In this document: positions 10,901 through 18,484 of the stretch, piece after piece
How positions within the stretch are numbered: the stretch's first letter is position 1
Layout of the letters: every line of letters starts with the position of its first letter
NCBI GenBank assembly: GCA_010092855.1
Contig: JAADYV010000451.1
Location: 1 to 36,726 of the forward strand
Length of the DNA stretch: 36,726 bases
Direction: 5' to 3'
Origin: Chloroflexota bacterium
GTDB lineage: Bacteria > Chloroflexota > Anaerolineae > Aggregatilineales > Aggregatilineaceae
Made by a program: the position numbers and the translations under genes
Notes under the pieces: generated by a model
The model's input: the letters and a program-made list of their open reading frames with translations, nothing else
What the model was told of the DNA's origin: nothing
Database searches by the model: none

Positions 10901-11148
10901 GCCGCCGGTTTTCCGGCAAACGAGTCCGGGAGCGTAATCGTATGGGTTAGCCACGCGAAGGTCAGGCGCGCTCCCCACAGTTCGCCCGGCGTCAGGTCCC
11001 GCCACCGCGCGTCATCTACCGGTGGCTGCGGCGTCCCGAAGGGCAGGTGATCGCAGATTTTCCAGTCCGTGAGGGGGATGGCATCACGGTAGATATGAGT
11101 GCGCAGCGTTTGGTTAAGGTGGGTGATTTTCTCAATGACCAGGGGCAT
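7939..11148 (-). CDS. Alpha-mannosidase, glycoside hydrolase family 38
   Basis: Hydrolyses terminal alpha-mannosides; 1069 aa, the usual size of AMS1/MngB-type enzymes. The zinc-binding start of the catalytic domain is HALGHAHIDVAWLWP (H256 and D258 as ligands). The nucleophile Asp is D368 in LWLPDVFGYCGALPQ. An N-terminal beta domain (about 1-245) and long C-terminal beta-sandwich domains (about 640-1069) match family architecture. No signal peptide is seen, so it is probably cytoplasmic and acts on imported or recycled mannosides. Its ATG directly abuts the TAG of the upstream small gene, so it is the last gene of a three-gene operon. Just before the active-site motif there is a short Gly/Pro segment (LSGGVAPRP) encoded by a GC palindrome. 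Confidence 0.95.
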   Translation of the reverse strand: MPLVIEKITHLNQTLRTHIYRDAIPLTDWKICDHLPFGTPQPPVDDARWRDLTPGELWGARLTFAWLTHTITLPDSFAGKPAALHLELGALPEEPDARIFSPPEALVAVIGLESPPQALNLIHHEILLAEDAPAGQTLTVTLDVSAGLVHPGEHRVYFKFAELVWIDRDVEALYWDAAVLLDTIAELPDSAPERGAYVRALDAAFGAVNWLNPPDDAFRASVVEARAVLRERVFDKPALSGGVAPRPVIHALGHAHIDVAWLWPLHITRGKAIRTFATALALMDQYPEFTFTQSQPHLYQMVAEDAPELFDRIKAQIAEGRWNATGATWVEPDTNLPSGEALVRQFLYGMRYFQRELGVRPEVLWLPDVFGYCGALPQIMALAGIRYFFTSKLSWNQYNRHPYDTFWWEGLDGTRVLTHLATTPDMLSRLPGRTAYHANLLPEEMIGSWNTYRQKDANHHLATAYGLGDGGGGPNRDMLERGARQHDLPGLPQIKHSTAEAFFHAMENTIPDDLPRWVGELYFEMHRGTYTSQARTKRHNRKSEALLHSAEALASIALLLGRDYPQTELNTAWQIVLLNQFHDILPGSSIGQVYEDAERDYAQALRLASAALDDALVAIAEHIRWDADMQGFAVFNTLGTALGGPVEVSLDGDGAVEIIGPAGNPQPFQWVDEYARRALLLPDHVPAYGYVAYAVRPAEQPVAPPHLPPIAFPITATPTRLENGLLRAEFDERGQLVRLYDLEHFRDVFAPGEIGNQLWAYVDRPHHWDAWEVEVYVQDQGWRLEPEAVRLVESGPLRATLEVTYTFNRSRITQRISLLAGERTLQFETDVDWHEQHILLRAHFPLAIHAMQAAYEVQFGMVDRPTHQNTSWDVARHEVPAQNWADMSEHGYGVALLNDCKYGYSARDNVLTLSLLRAPVYPDPQADEGHHAFTYSLYPHGGDWRTGVVAQARRLNHPLLVQPLQGGGTWLPVAFGLVSCPTPGVLVDTLKKAEDDEALIVRVYEAHGGRAAASLVFATSITSAEEINLLEEPLGPVDVMRDTLRFNLTPYQIRTFRVKLADIREQELG

Positions 11149-11631
11149 CTAAGCGTCTCCACTAGCTGCTGGCGGGGGCAGTTCCAGCATCCCGTCGATT
11201 TCTTGCAGTACAACCTCGCCTGGCGTCAGGTTGAAAACGAGATGTGCGTCATGGGGCACAATCACCGTGAAATCCACGCGCGTGAGCTTGCCTACGACCG
11301 GCTTGCGTTTGGCCACGATGTAAATCCCGGCGGCGTCCTGCTCCGCGACCAGTTCCAGCCCAAAAGCGTGCAGCACGCTCGATTCGACGGAGACGGTGTG
11401 TGCATCAGTGCGGCAGACCATCACGCGGCACTGGGTGGCACGTACATACACCGTCACCGGTCCATCGACGCTGAATACCTGGACCTGTGTTTTGGGCGTG
11501 GCCTTGGGCACGGCTTCCATCGCCATTCCCATCGCGGTATCAACGGCGGAGCGGCGACCCACGCGCCACATCAGGCGCATCACCCAGCGCCGCCCATCGC
11601 GTAACAACCAGTTGGACATTCGGCGTCTCAT
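11149..11631 (-). CDS. Small beta-rich protein of unknown function (DUF4097-like)
   Basis: 160 aa. It has a basic, tryptophan-containing N-terminus (MRRRMSNWLLRDGRRW) followed by short alternating beta strands such as VQVFSVDGPVTVYV and VDFTVIVPHDAHLVF. These resemble the repetitive beta-helix of DUF4097/adhesin-like proteins. No clear signal peptide or TM helix. The track starts at 11640, but the ATG at 11631 forms an ATGA overlap with the stop of the upstream hydrolase and has AGGA about 9 nt ahead, so I use it. Its position between an alpha/beta hydrolase and a GH38 mannosidase shows co-expression but not a role. Confidence 0.7.
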   Translation of the reverse strand: MRRRMSNWLLRDGRRWVMRLMWRVGRRSAVDTAMGMAMEAVPKATPKTQVQVFSVDGPVTVYVRATQCRVMVCRTDAHTVSVESSVLHAFGLELVAEQDAAGIYIVAKRKPVVGKLTRVDFTVIVPHDAHLVFNLTPGEVVLQEIDGMLELPPPAASGDA

Positions 11632-12392
11632 CGATCCCATTCCTGTGCTGCTAACCAGTCCGACACCGCGCTGGCGACGACCTGCGCTTTTTCTAGCGGG
11701 AACATATGCCCGGCACCATCGACCACGACCAGCGTTGCGTTGGGGATGTTTTCGGCCAGATAGGTGCTGAACTTCAGCTTGACCATCCGGTCCTCTGTTG
11801 CGCCCAACACCAGCACTGGTGTGGTGATCAACCCCAACGACTCGCGCACATCAAATGCCTGGCACGCCAGATAATCCCGCCGCAGCACCTTGGGCGGCAC
11901 CGCTAACAGACGCTGGCGTCCCAGCGTTTTGACGTCTGTCGGCGCGTCTGCGCTCCACGCCCATTCCGCGATCCAATCCACTGTTCCTTCGGGATCGTCG
12001 AGGATGCGCTGCGGCAGCGTTGGCTCTACCGGCAGCTTGCTGCCTGTCCCGACCAGGACTAATCCAGCAGCACGTGCTGGCAAGAAAATGCCGATCTGCT
12101 GGGCAATCGCGCCGCCCATACTGTGCCCGACAATCACCGCGCGTTCGATGTTTAGCCCGTCCAGCAGCGTGCATACCGACCGGGCGTATTCGAGCGTATC
12201 ATCGAAACCCGGCCCAGCAGAGCGCCCATGACCGGGCAGGTCCAGCGCAATCACGCGCGCCTGGGGCAACCGTCGCAGCTCAGGCGGCCAATCCAGGTGC
12301 GACCCGCCTGCCCCATGCACCAGAACGATGGGCGGATAGGGGGAGTTTTCGTGCGACCTTTCTGTAAAAAACAACCCGTTGATGGTTGGCAT
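11628..12392 (-). CDS. Alpha/beta-fold hydrolase
   Basis: 254 aa. The oxyanion-hole motif is VLVHGAGGSHLDW (about 23-35). The nucleophile elbow is VIVGHSMGGA (S91). The likely acid is the Asp in LGATEDRMVKL and the catalytic His is in VDGAGHMFPLEKA near the C-terminus, so the triad looks complete. Most like the BioH/lipase/esterase type; the substrate cannot be told. No signal peptide, so probably cytoplasmic. The ATG has AGGAAG about 9 nt upstream. First gene of the operon with the beta-rich protein and the mannosidase, and divergent from the Trm112-like gene. Confidence 0.88.
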   Translation of the reverse strand: MPTINGLFFTERSHENSPYPPIVLVHGAGGSHLDWPPELRRLPQARVIALDLPGHGRSAGPGFDDTLEYARSVCTLLDGLNIERAVIVGHSMGGAIAQQIGIFLPARAAGLVLVGTGSKLPVEPTLPQRILDDPEGTVDWIAEWAWSADAPTDVKTLGRQRLLAVPPKVLRRDYLACQAFDVRESLGLITTPVLVLGATEDRMVKLKFSTYLAENIPNATLVVVDGAGHMFPLEKAQVVASAVSDWLAAQEWDR

Positions 12393-12525
12393 CCGTTTTG
12401 CTTCCTAGATTTCAAGAACCGCCATGGCCGTGTCAGGAGATGTATTGACGTCTGACCATTTTCAGGCAAAAATGCTTACAACGCCAAGTCTACCGTCAAG
12501 TGCCCTCTCGCCGCCAACTGGTTCC

Positions 12526-12554
12526 TTGACGCTGATCGCCGGGCTAGCTATACT
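12526..12554 (+). promoter_or_regulatory. Sigma-70 promoter for the Trm112-like gene
   Basis: TTGACG (12526-12531), a 17-nt spacer, then TATACT (12549-12554); each box is one base from consensus. The predicted start near 12561 leaves a leader of about 37 nt. It is one of the best promoters in the window. Confidence 0.7.
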
Positions 12555-12597
12555 TTTGCCAGCCTTAAGACAACAATCATGATGTGAGGAAACAGGC

Positions 12598-12855
12598 ATG
12601 TCGGAGAAAGCTACAAACGAAATCAGCCCGGAACTGCTGGAGATTTTGCGGTGCCCAGAAGCGGTCCACTTCACCGACAAGGGCGACGATCCGGGCCGCC
12701 TGGAAATGGTACATGGCTGCTGGCTGGTGTGTGAGGATTCGGGCAATAAATACCCGGTCCGCGATGGCATTCCGGTTATGTTGGTCGAAGTGGGCCAAAA
12801 GTACCGGGAGGTTGCGGTAGCTGACCTGCCCGTCCCGCCCCCTAACGAAGACTGA
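12598..12855 (+). CDS. Trm112 family protein
   Basis: 85 aa. The N-terminal LLEILRCPE and the central LVCEDSGNKYPVRDGIPVML are the hallmarks of the Trm112/YcaR family, small zinc-ribbon-like proteins that in eukaryotes and archaea activate several methyltransferases. Only part of a zinc set is present (C in LRCPE and in GCWLVCED), so metal binding is uncertain, as in many bacterial members. GAGGA lies about 8 nt before the ATG. It has its own strong promoter and a terminator, so it is monocistronic. The family call is good; the partner is unknown. Confidence 0.87.
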   Translation: MSEKATNEISPELLEILRCPEAVHFTDKGDDPGRLEMVHGCWLVCEDSGNKYPVRDGIPVMLVEVGQKYREVAVADLPVPPPNED

Positions 12856-12897
12856 CGCCGCGCCAGCACGACCAGGCATTCGCGCCCCATTAACCAA

Positions 12898-12924
12898 GCC
12901 CGGCACCCTGACCGGGCGTTTTTT
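12898..12924 (+). terminator. Intrinsic terminator of the Trm112-like gene
   Basis: GCCCGG / CCGGGC stem, 8-nt loop, then GTTTTTTA. Textbook form, 42 nt past the stop codon. Confidence 0.88.
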
Positions 12925-12925
12925 A

Positions 12926-12955
12926 TTGGTCAAGCACAGCCATACAATATATACT
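12926..12955 (+). promoter_or_regulatory. Candidate promoter and AT-rich palindrome for the STAND ATPase gene
   Basis: TTGGTC (12926-12931), an 18-nt spacer, then TATACT (12950-12955), beginning right where the previous terminator ends. The -10 box overlaps the inverted repeat ATATAT-ACTGC-ATATAT (12947-12963), which could be a regulator site. Confidence 0.45.
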
Positions 12956-12989
12956 GCATATATCTCGTATCTATCCACTGTCTGTTGGG

Positions 12990-15725
12990 ATGGTCGGTCT
13001 TATGAATCAGAAACCACTTACTGCACATCAAGTACCAATTCACGGCAGTCACAACCTGCCGGTCCAGGTACCCGATACGCTGTTCGGGCGCGACTCCGAC
13101 CTGGCAGCGATTCACCTCTCACTCAAAGCCGGGACATCGGTACTGCTGCACGGTCCAGATGGCGTCGGGAAAACGACGCTCGCGGCAGCGCTGGCCAACG
13201 GTTACGCCGAACTGCCAGGGGGGGTGCTGTGGTTTGAGGGGCACAATGATGCGCTGCCCGCGCTACTCAACCGGTTTCTGCGTGCTTATGCAAATCCTAC
13301 CTTGACGCGCCGCAGCAGCCTGGATGAATTAACCGGGATCGTGCGTAGTATCCTGCAAGAGCACCGGCCGCTGGTGGTGTTGGATGGCCAGGTGAACAGC
13401 GATGCGGTTCGCGAGTTTGTGCGCGAATGCACGCCCGGAGTGCCGGTGATATTGACGCACACCGGATTGCTGCCGGGCCCGTGGACGCCGTTTGGCGTGT
13501 CGCTCTTGGAAACTGAAGACGCCCAGACGATGCTGATCGAGCAGGCTGGTGAGGGGGGAGATTTTGACCTCAGTTCCTTCGCACGGCTGGCTGAAGCCGT
13601 CGACGGCAATCCTCTGGCGATTCACGTTGCGGGCAGTCTACTGGCCACGGGCACTGTGACGGCAGAACAATTTCTGGCCAAAATACCGGACACTCCCGAC
13701 GGTAAGGTCAACCAGCTCATGAGCGCGCTAACTGCCGCATACCGGCTGCTCCCGGGCAAGCTGCAAGGGCTGGCGCTGTTGTTGGGGGCGTCGTTTGGTC
13801 CTGGCGGCAGCGAAGAACTACTCTCAGACGTCAGCGGTGCACCGGTGCCTGTTATCCAGGCCGCAATGCGCCAGTTGGTTGTGCGCGGGCTGGCGATTGA
13901 ACGCAGCGTGTACGACCAACCCTATTTCGTGATGCACAACCGCGTCAAAGCCTTCGCCCAGACGTTTTTGCGCGGCAAAAACCAGTTCGACGCCATGCGC
14001 ACGCGTCACTGGAACGGACTGCTGGCGTATGTGCAGCGCCACACGGCCACTGACAATCCGGCCCACCAGTCCGCGCTGGTGGCTGAAGCAGACACCGTCC
14101 TGACCGCAGCCCTGGATGATGCCGGGAGCGACCAGCTTATGGCGCTCGTTGAACTATTGCAAACCGGCCCGGCACAGGATTTTGCGCAAACTTACGGTTT
14201 CCAGCAGGAATTCGCGTGGTTGGCGGACCTGGTCGAACAGCCGGAAGCAGCAGAAACCGGAGTCCTGGGTACGCTGGCGCTTGAAGAGGCAGCGACTCCG
14301 GTTGTCAGCCCGGCGTTGGAAGCGCTGCTTGAGGATGAGCCGGAACCATCGCCCGAACTTGCTCCTGCTGAACCCGCTTCTGCCGAGCCGGAGCCGGTGC
14401 TCCCGGTGCCGGAACCTCCAACCACAGCGCAGGAAGCGCAGCCACTGGCTGAGAAATTGCTCGAAATGGATATGGACAGTGTCCACGCTGCACCGGATGA
14501 ACCTGTGCCGCCTGCCGAGCCGGATGAGGCGGACGAGCCGGAAATGCCCGATATCATCGCAGAATTGCAGGAACAGGATACGGTGGCCGCCGAAGCGATT
14601 TTCGCGCTGGCCGAAGATGACGTGCTGGATGAAATGCCGCCAGCACGCCCGTTGGAAGCCGCTGCCGCGATGGTGCCTACACCGACCGGTGTTGAAGATG
14701 CACAACCCACACCGGTCAGCCCTGCTGCTCCGATTACCCCTGTGCTGCCGGAAACGTCGCTGGACACCATCGACTTCCTACAACAGTTTGTCGACCAGAC
14801 TTTCGACCAGGGTGCCACTACCGAAACGATCACGCATTATACCGAAGCGCTGGCTACCTACAAAGCGGACGGCAACGTCGAGGACGAACTGGCGGCGCTC
14901 GAAGCCCTGGCCGCGCTCAACCTGGAAGCCGCCAATTACGACGAGGTGTTGGACTACGTTGACCAGGGCATGGCGCTGGCCCAGGAAGCCCACAATCCGC
15001 AGCGTGAAGGACATTTATTGGTGGTGTTGGGGGATTTGCAGGCGTCGCTGGGTCGTTACGACGGCGCGCAAGCCGCTTATGCCGAAGCCGTAAGTGCTTT
15101 CCAGCCGCTGGATGCCTGGCTCGATATGGGCGTAACGCTGAACAAACTCGGTGATCTCTATCTGAACCAGGGACAACCCCAGGACGCGCAAGCAGTACTC
15201 GAACAGGCGCTGCCCGTGCTGGAACGTATCGATCACCGTGCACACCGGCGGGTGACGCTGGAACTGCTGGGCGATACCCATACTGAGCTAATGAATGTGG
15301 ACATTGCTGCCGACTATTATCGCCAGGCGCTGACATTGGCTCAGGAATTGGATGACCAGGAAGAAGTCTACGACCAGTTGTACAAGCTGGGTATGCTGCA
15401 AGAAGGACAGGGCCAGCTTGACCGGGCACTAACGCTGTACCGCCAGGCGCTGCACGTTGCGTTCCAGATCGACGCACCCGGCCTGACCGGGGATGCGCTG
15501 CTGGCGCTGGGGCGGTTGCTGGTCAACGATACGGCGCAGCTCAACCGGGTTGTGCAGTTGCTGGATGGGGCCAGCGAACGACTGCCCGGCGATCCCGATG
15601 TCCAGCGGTTACTCAAGCGCGCGAAAACTCGCCAACAGCGACTGACCGCGGCAGGTGTTGTGTTAGCGCCTGCTGAAAGCGGTCTGCAAGACTATGCCGT
15701 TGAGGTGGACATCGAGGCAGTCTAG
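12990..15725 (+). CDS. STAND (NB-ARC-like) ATPase with C-terminal TPR repeats
   Basis: 911 aa cytoplasmic protein. An entry motif DTLFGRDSDL is followed by Walker A (HGPDGVGKTTLA, about 54-65), Walker B (HRPLVVLDGQ) and a sensor strand (GVPVILTHTG), the order seen in NB-ARC/STAND ATPases. A helical/winged-helix region follows to about residue 330. Residues about 415-580 are an acidic, Pro-rich, likely disordered linker. From about 590 to 880 there are five or more TPR-type helix pairs (for example YDQLYKLGMLQEGQGQLDRA). STAND ATPases are signal-gated switches, with the repeats usually sensing the signal. No effector domain is fused, so output may be by interaction. Start uncertain: ATG 12990 or ATG 13002; neither has a clear Shine-Dalgarno. 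Confidence 0.85.
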   Translation: MVGLMNQKPLTAHQVPIHGSHNLPVQVPDTLFGRDSDLAAIHLSLKAGTSVLLHGPDGVGKTTLAAALANGYAELPGGVLWFEGHNDALPALLNRFLRAYANPTLTRRSSLDELTGIVRSILQEHRPLVVLDGQVNSDAVREFVRECTPGVPVILTHTGLLPGPWTPFGVSLLETEDAQTMLIEQAGEGGDFDLSSFARLAEAVDGNPLAIHVAGSLLATGTVTAEQFLAKIPDTPDGKVNQLMSALTAAYRLLPGKLQGLALLLGASFGPGGSEELLSDVSGAPVPVIQAAMRQLVVRGLAIERSVYDQPYFVMHNRVKAFAQTFLRGKNQFDAMRTRHWNGLLAYVQRHTATDNPAHQSALVAEADTVLTAALDDAGSDQLMALVELLQTGPAQDFAQTYGFQQEFAWLADLVEQPEAAETGVLGTLALEEAATPVVSPALEALLEDEPEPSPELAPAEPASAEPEPVLPVPEPPTTAQEAQPLAEKLLEMDMDSVHAAPDEPVPPAEPDEADEPEMPDIIAELQEQDTVAAEAIFALAEDDVLDEMPPARPLEAAAAMVPTPTGVEDAQPTPVSPAAPITPVLPETSLDTIDFLQQFVDQTFDQGATTETITHYTEALATYKADGNVEDELAALEALAALNLEAANYDEVLDYVDQGMALAQEAHNPQREGHLLVVLGDLQASLGRYDGAQAAYAEAVSAFQPLDAWLDMGVTLNKLGDLYLNQGQPQDAQAVLEQALPVLERIDHRAHRRVTLELLGDTHTELMNVDIAADYYRQALTLAQELDDQEEVYDQLYKLGMLQEGQGQLDRALTLYRQALHVAFQIDAPGLTGDALLALGRLLVNDTAQLNRVVQLLDGASERLPGDPDVQRLLKRAKTRQQRLTAAGVVLAPAESGLQDYAVEVDIEAV

Positions 15726-15748
15726 GTTGAGTTCGCGCTGCTAGCCAC

Positions 15749-16096
15749 TCAATAGACCGGAACCGATGGATCGACTTCGCGCGACCAGGCATCGATCCCC
15801 CCGATCATATTGATCAGGTTGTCCAAACCGACCTGCCGCAACTGGTTAACCAAAGCCGCGCTGCGAATACCGTGATGGCAAAAAACAACCACCGGGCGTT
15901 CGCGAGGAATTTCTTGCCAACGGGTGTGAATCTGGCTCAGCGGCAGGTGGTGTGCCCCTTTGATATGACATATTGCCAGTTCTTGCGGTTCGCGGATATC
16001 CAGCAAAACCACGTTTCCTCCTGCATCTAACCGCTGTTTGACGTCCTGCACGGTCCAGTTAGTCAATTTTCCCGATCCTTGCCTGTGTTGCTTCAT
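15749..16096 (-). CDS. Rhodanese-domain sulfurtransferase
   Basis: 115 aa single rhodanese domain. The active-site loop is VVVFCHHGIRSAAL with a persulfide-forming Cys. Other family marks are LLDIREPQEL near the N-terminus and NMIGGIDAWS near the C-terminus. The track starts at 16141, but the ATG at 16096 overlaps the MoeB-like stop as ATGA and gives a normal-length domain, so I use it. The overlap with a MoeB-type E1 suggests it supplies sulfur to the adenylated partner. MOCS3/Uba4/MoeZ proteins carry the same two domains fused; here they are split. Confidence 0.92.
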   Translation of the reverse strand: MKQHRQGSGKLTNWTVQDVKQRLDAGGNVVLLDIREPQELAICHIKGAHHLPLSQIHTRWQEIPRERPVVVFCHHGIRSAALVNQLRQVGLDNLINMIGGIDAWSREVDPSVPVY

Positions 16097-16953
16097 TGCG
16101 GTGTTTTGTCCGCAGTAGAAGCCCCAGGTTTTAGGCCGCAAAACGCCTCGTAGTCAATCGTACCCGTGACGGTTGGGGAGTCACCACACGCCGGGCAATC
16201 TGGGCGTTTGGGCAGCGTAATCCGGTCAACCATCATATCCAGCGCATCATACAACAGCAGTTGGCCTACCAGCGGCAGGCCAATCCCCACGATCAGCTTG
16301 ATCACCTCTGTGGCCTGGATGGTGCCGATGGTACCCGGCAGCACGCCCAGTACCCCGGCTTCTGCCGCAGTGGGCACCATGCCCGGCGGCGGAGGTTCGG
16401 GCAGCAGGCAGCGGTAACACGGTCCCTCTGGTAGCCCCAACACGCTGACCTGGCCCTCGAACTGGTAAATGCTGCCATACACCAGCGGCTTGCCTAGCAG
16501 TACTGCCGCGTCGCTAAGCAGGTAGCGCGTGGGGAAGTTGTCCGTGCCATCCACGAAAATGTCGTAATTGGCCAGGATATCGAGCGCGTTCTTACTGTTC
16601 AGCGGCGTGTAGTGTGGTTCCAGCGTGATGTGCGAATTCAGGTCGGCCAGCCGTCGCGCCGCTGACTCGGGCTTGGGTATACCCAGTGCGCTCTCGCCAT
16701 GCACGATCTGGCGCTGGAGATTAGTGGTATCCACCACGTCGAAGTCCACCAGCCCGATACGGCCTACACCTGCTGCCGCGAGATACATCGAGATCGGGCT
16801 GCCCAGGCCACCGGTGCCGACGATCACGACGCTGGCGGCTTTGAGCTTGCGTTGCCCGTCCTCGCCCCAGTCTGGCAGGCTGAAATGGCGGGCGTAGCGG
16901 GTGCGCTCCGCTTCTGAAAATGAGGATGAAGTAGAGTCTGGTGTGGTGTTCAT
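16093..16953 (-). CDS. MoeB/ThiF-type E1-like adenylyltransferase
   Basis: 286 aa from the ATG at 16953. It adenylates the C-terminal Gly of a sulfur-carrier protein of the MoaD/ThiS type. It has the family start RYARHFSLPDWGEDGQRKL, the ATP loop VGTGGLGSP, VDFDVVDTTNLQRQ, FVDGTDNFPTR, and zinc pairs GPCYRC and CPAC. The loop that usually reads PxCAEAGVLG reads PTAAEAGVLG here, so the common loop Cys is missing; E. coli MoeB is known to work without it. The track start (17076) would run into cpaF and add a non-conserved stretch; ATG 16953 or 16965 fits the family, though neither has a strong ribosome site. Co-transcribed with the rhodanese and perhaps with cpaF, 82 nt upstream. Confidence 0.9.
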   Translation of the reverse strand: MNTTPDSTSSSFSEAERTRYARHFSLPDWGEDGQRKLKAASVVIVGTGGLGSPISMYLAAAGVGRIGLVDFDVVDTTNLQRQIVHGESALGIPKPESAARRLADLNSHITLEPHYTPLNSKNALDILANYDIFVDGTDNFPTRYLLSDAAVLLGKPLVYGSIYQFEGQVSVLGLPEGPCYRCLLPEPPPPGMVPTAAEAGVLGVLPGTIGTIQATEVIKLIVGIGLPLVGQLLLYDALDMMVDRITLPKRPDCPACGDSPTVTGTIDYEAFCGLKPGASTADKTPQ

Positions 16954-17035
16954 GCCGTTGATCATACAACAACAGCGGGCCGCAGCCCACTGTCGAAGGG
17001 TATCAGGTTGGAAGGGTTCAGGCAGTCGTTCGGCG

Positions 17036-18484
17036 CTAACTCCCGAACGTGCGCCCGGCACCAAAGATGCGCCCACTGAGTTTGAACCCTGCCTGCTCTA
17101 ATCGGTCTGAGAAGGAAGGACGGAACCCGGTCGGGTTAAGCGTGCCGCCTCCCATATGGCTCGGTCCAGCCCCTTGATGATCGGGCGTCTGGTACATAAA
17201 GATGTCCTGCAGCGTCACCCGCTCACCTTCCATGCCTTGTAGTTCGGTGATCTGGATGATCTTGCGGCTGCCGTCCTTAAGGCGGCTCTGCTGCACAATC
17301 AGGTTAACCGCGCTGGCAATCTGTCGCCGGATGATCATCACCGGCAGGTCCATCCCGGCCATTAGCGCCAGCGTTTCCAAACGCGAAACACAGTCGCGAG
17401 GGCTGTTGGAGTGTACGGTAGTCAGCGAACCATCGTGCCCGGTGTTCATGGCCTGGAGCATGTCCAGCGCTTCACCCGAACGACACTCACCGACGACGAC
17501 CCGGTCCGGACGCATACGCAGGCTGCCCTTGACCAGATCGCGGATGATGAGTTGGCCCTTTTCTGTGCCGGGAATGGGCGGGCAGGTCTCCAGCCGGACA
17601 ACGTGGCGCTGGCTCAGTTGAAGTTCTGCTGAGTCCTCAATGGTGACAATACGTTCATCTTCCGGAATAAATGATGACAGCACATTCAACAGCGTGGTTT
17701 TACCCGACCCCGTACCCCCAGAGACCACGATGTTCAAGCGTGCAACCACGCACGCCTGCAGAAACTCCGCGACTTCTTGGGTGAATGATCCCCATTCGAT
17801 CAACTGCTCGACGGTAAGCCGGTTTTCGGGGAACTTACGAATGGTGATCGTAGTGCCCTCCAACGCGGAAGGCGGCATGATGACATGGACACGCGAGCCG
17901 TCTGGCAAACGGGCATCGACCATCGGATTGCTGCGGCTGAGATCGCGCTGCAAGGGGCGGACGATACGTTGGGCCGTCCACTGGACATGCTCTTCGTCGT
18001 CGAAGCCGTATTCGGTTTCGAGCAGCTTACCCTTGTATTCGGCGAAAATAAGGTCTGGTCCGTTGACCATAATCTCCGAATAGCCTTTGTCGCGCACCAA
18101 CGGCTCGATAGCGCCGAATCCGATCAGGTCATTGATAAGCGCTTCCTCCAGTTCGGCATATTCGGCCTGGGAGAGTTGTACCCCGGCGCGTTCCAGCACC
18201 ACCCGCAGCCGGTCGCGCACAACCTGGCGATGCTGCGGGTCGGCGCTGTCCATGGAGTCGAATTCATCCGGGTTAGCCAACAGTTTGGTGCGCAACTGTT
18301 TGCGCAGGGCCGCGACGCGCGGCGAGGTCCGTTTCTTTTCCGCCGAGCCAGTTTCGGGTTCGGCCAGAAACGACGGCTTTTCTGCTGGAGCAGGGGCGGG
18401 CGGCGCGAGATCGGCAGGCGGACTGGGTTGTGAGTTCTCGGTGGCGGGCACAGTACGGTTCAAACGGGACAGTCGTGAACCCAT
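17036..18484 (-). CDS. cpaF: CpaF/TadA-type secretion ATPase
   Basis: 482 aa hexameric ATPase of the type IV pilus/Tad/type II secretion superfamily. Residues 1-55 are Pro/Ala-rich and disordered. The N-terminal domain has GFGAIEPLVRD and YSEIMVNGPD. Catalytic core: Walker A SGGTGSGKTT (about 255-264), the Asp box TIEDSAELQL, Walker B RPDRVVVGECRSGEA and the His box GHDGSLTTVHSNSPRD. The track starts at 18616, but ATG 18484 (MGSRLSRLNR) has AGGA about 8 nt ahead and the extra residues look like leader, so I use 18484. No other Tad gene (TadB/C, pilin, CpaB) is adjacent, so it is isolated here. It is divergent from the E1/E2/JAB operon. Confidence 0.93.
   Translation of the reverse strand: MGSRLSRLNRTVPATENSQPSPPADLAPPAPAPAEKPSFLAEPETGSAEKKRTSPRVAALRKQLRTKLLANPDEFDSMDSADPQHRQVVRDRLRVVLERAGVQLSQAEYAELEEALINDLIGFGAIEPLVRDKGYSEIMVNGPDLIFAEYKGKLLETEYGFDDEEHVQWTAQRIVRPLQRDLSRSNPMVDARLPDGSRVHVIMPPSALEGTTITIRKFPENRLTVEQLIEWGSFTQEVAEFLQACVVARLNIVVSGGTGSGKTTLLNVLSSFIPEDERIVTIEDSAELQLSQRHVVRLETCPPIPGTEKGQLIIRDLVKGSLRMRPDRVVVGECRSGEALDMLQAMNTGHDGSLTTVHSNSPRDCVSRLETLALMAGMDLPVMIIRRQIASAVNLIVQQSRLKDGSRKIIQITELQGMEGERVTLQDIFMYQTPDHQGAGPSHMGGGTLNPTGFRPSFSDRLEQAGFKLSGRIFGAGRTFGS

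Noticed and set aside
14116-15093. 325-aa ORF on the plus strand, Arg/Trp-rich
   Set aside because: A frame shadow of the STAND ATPase linker and first TPRs.
16954-17076. Long N-terminus of the MoeB-like ORF
   Set aside because: It would overlap cpaF by 41 nt and adds residues outside the family start (RYARHFSLP).
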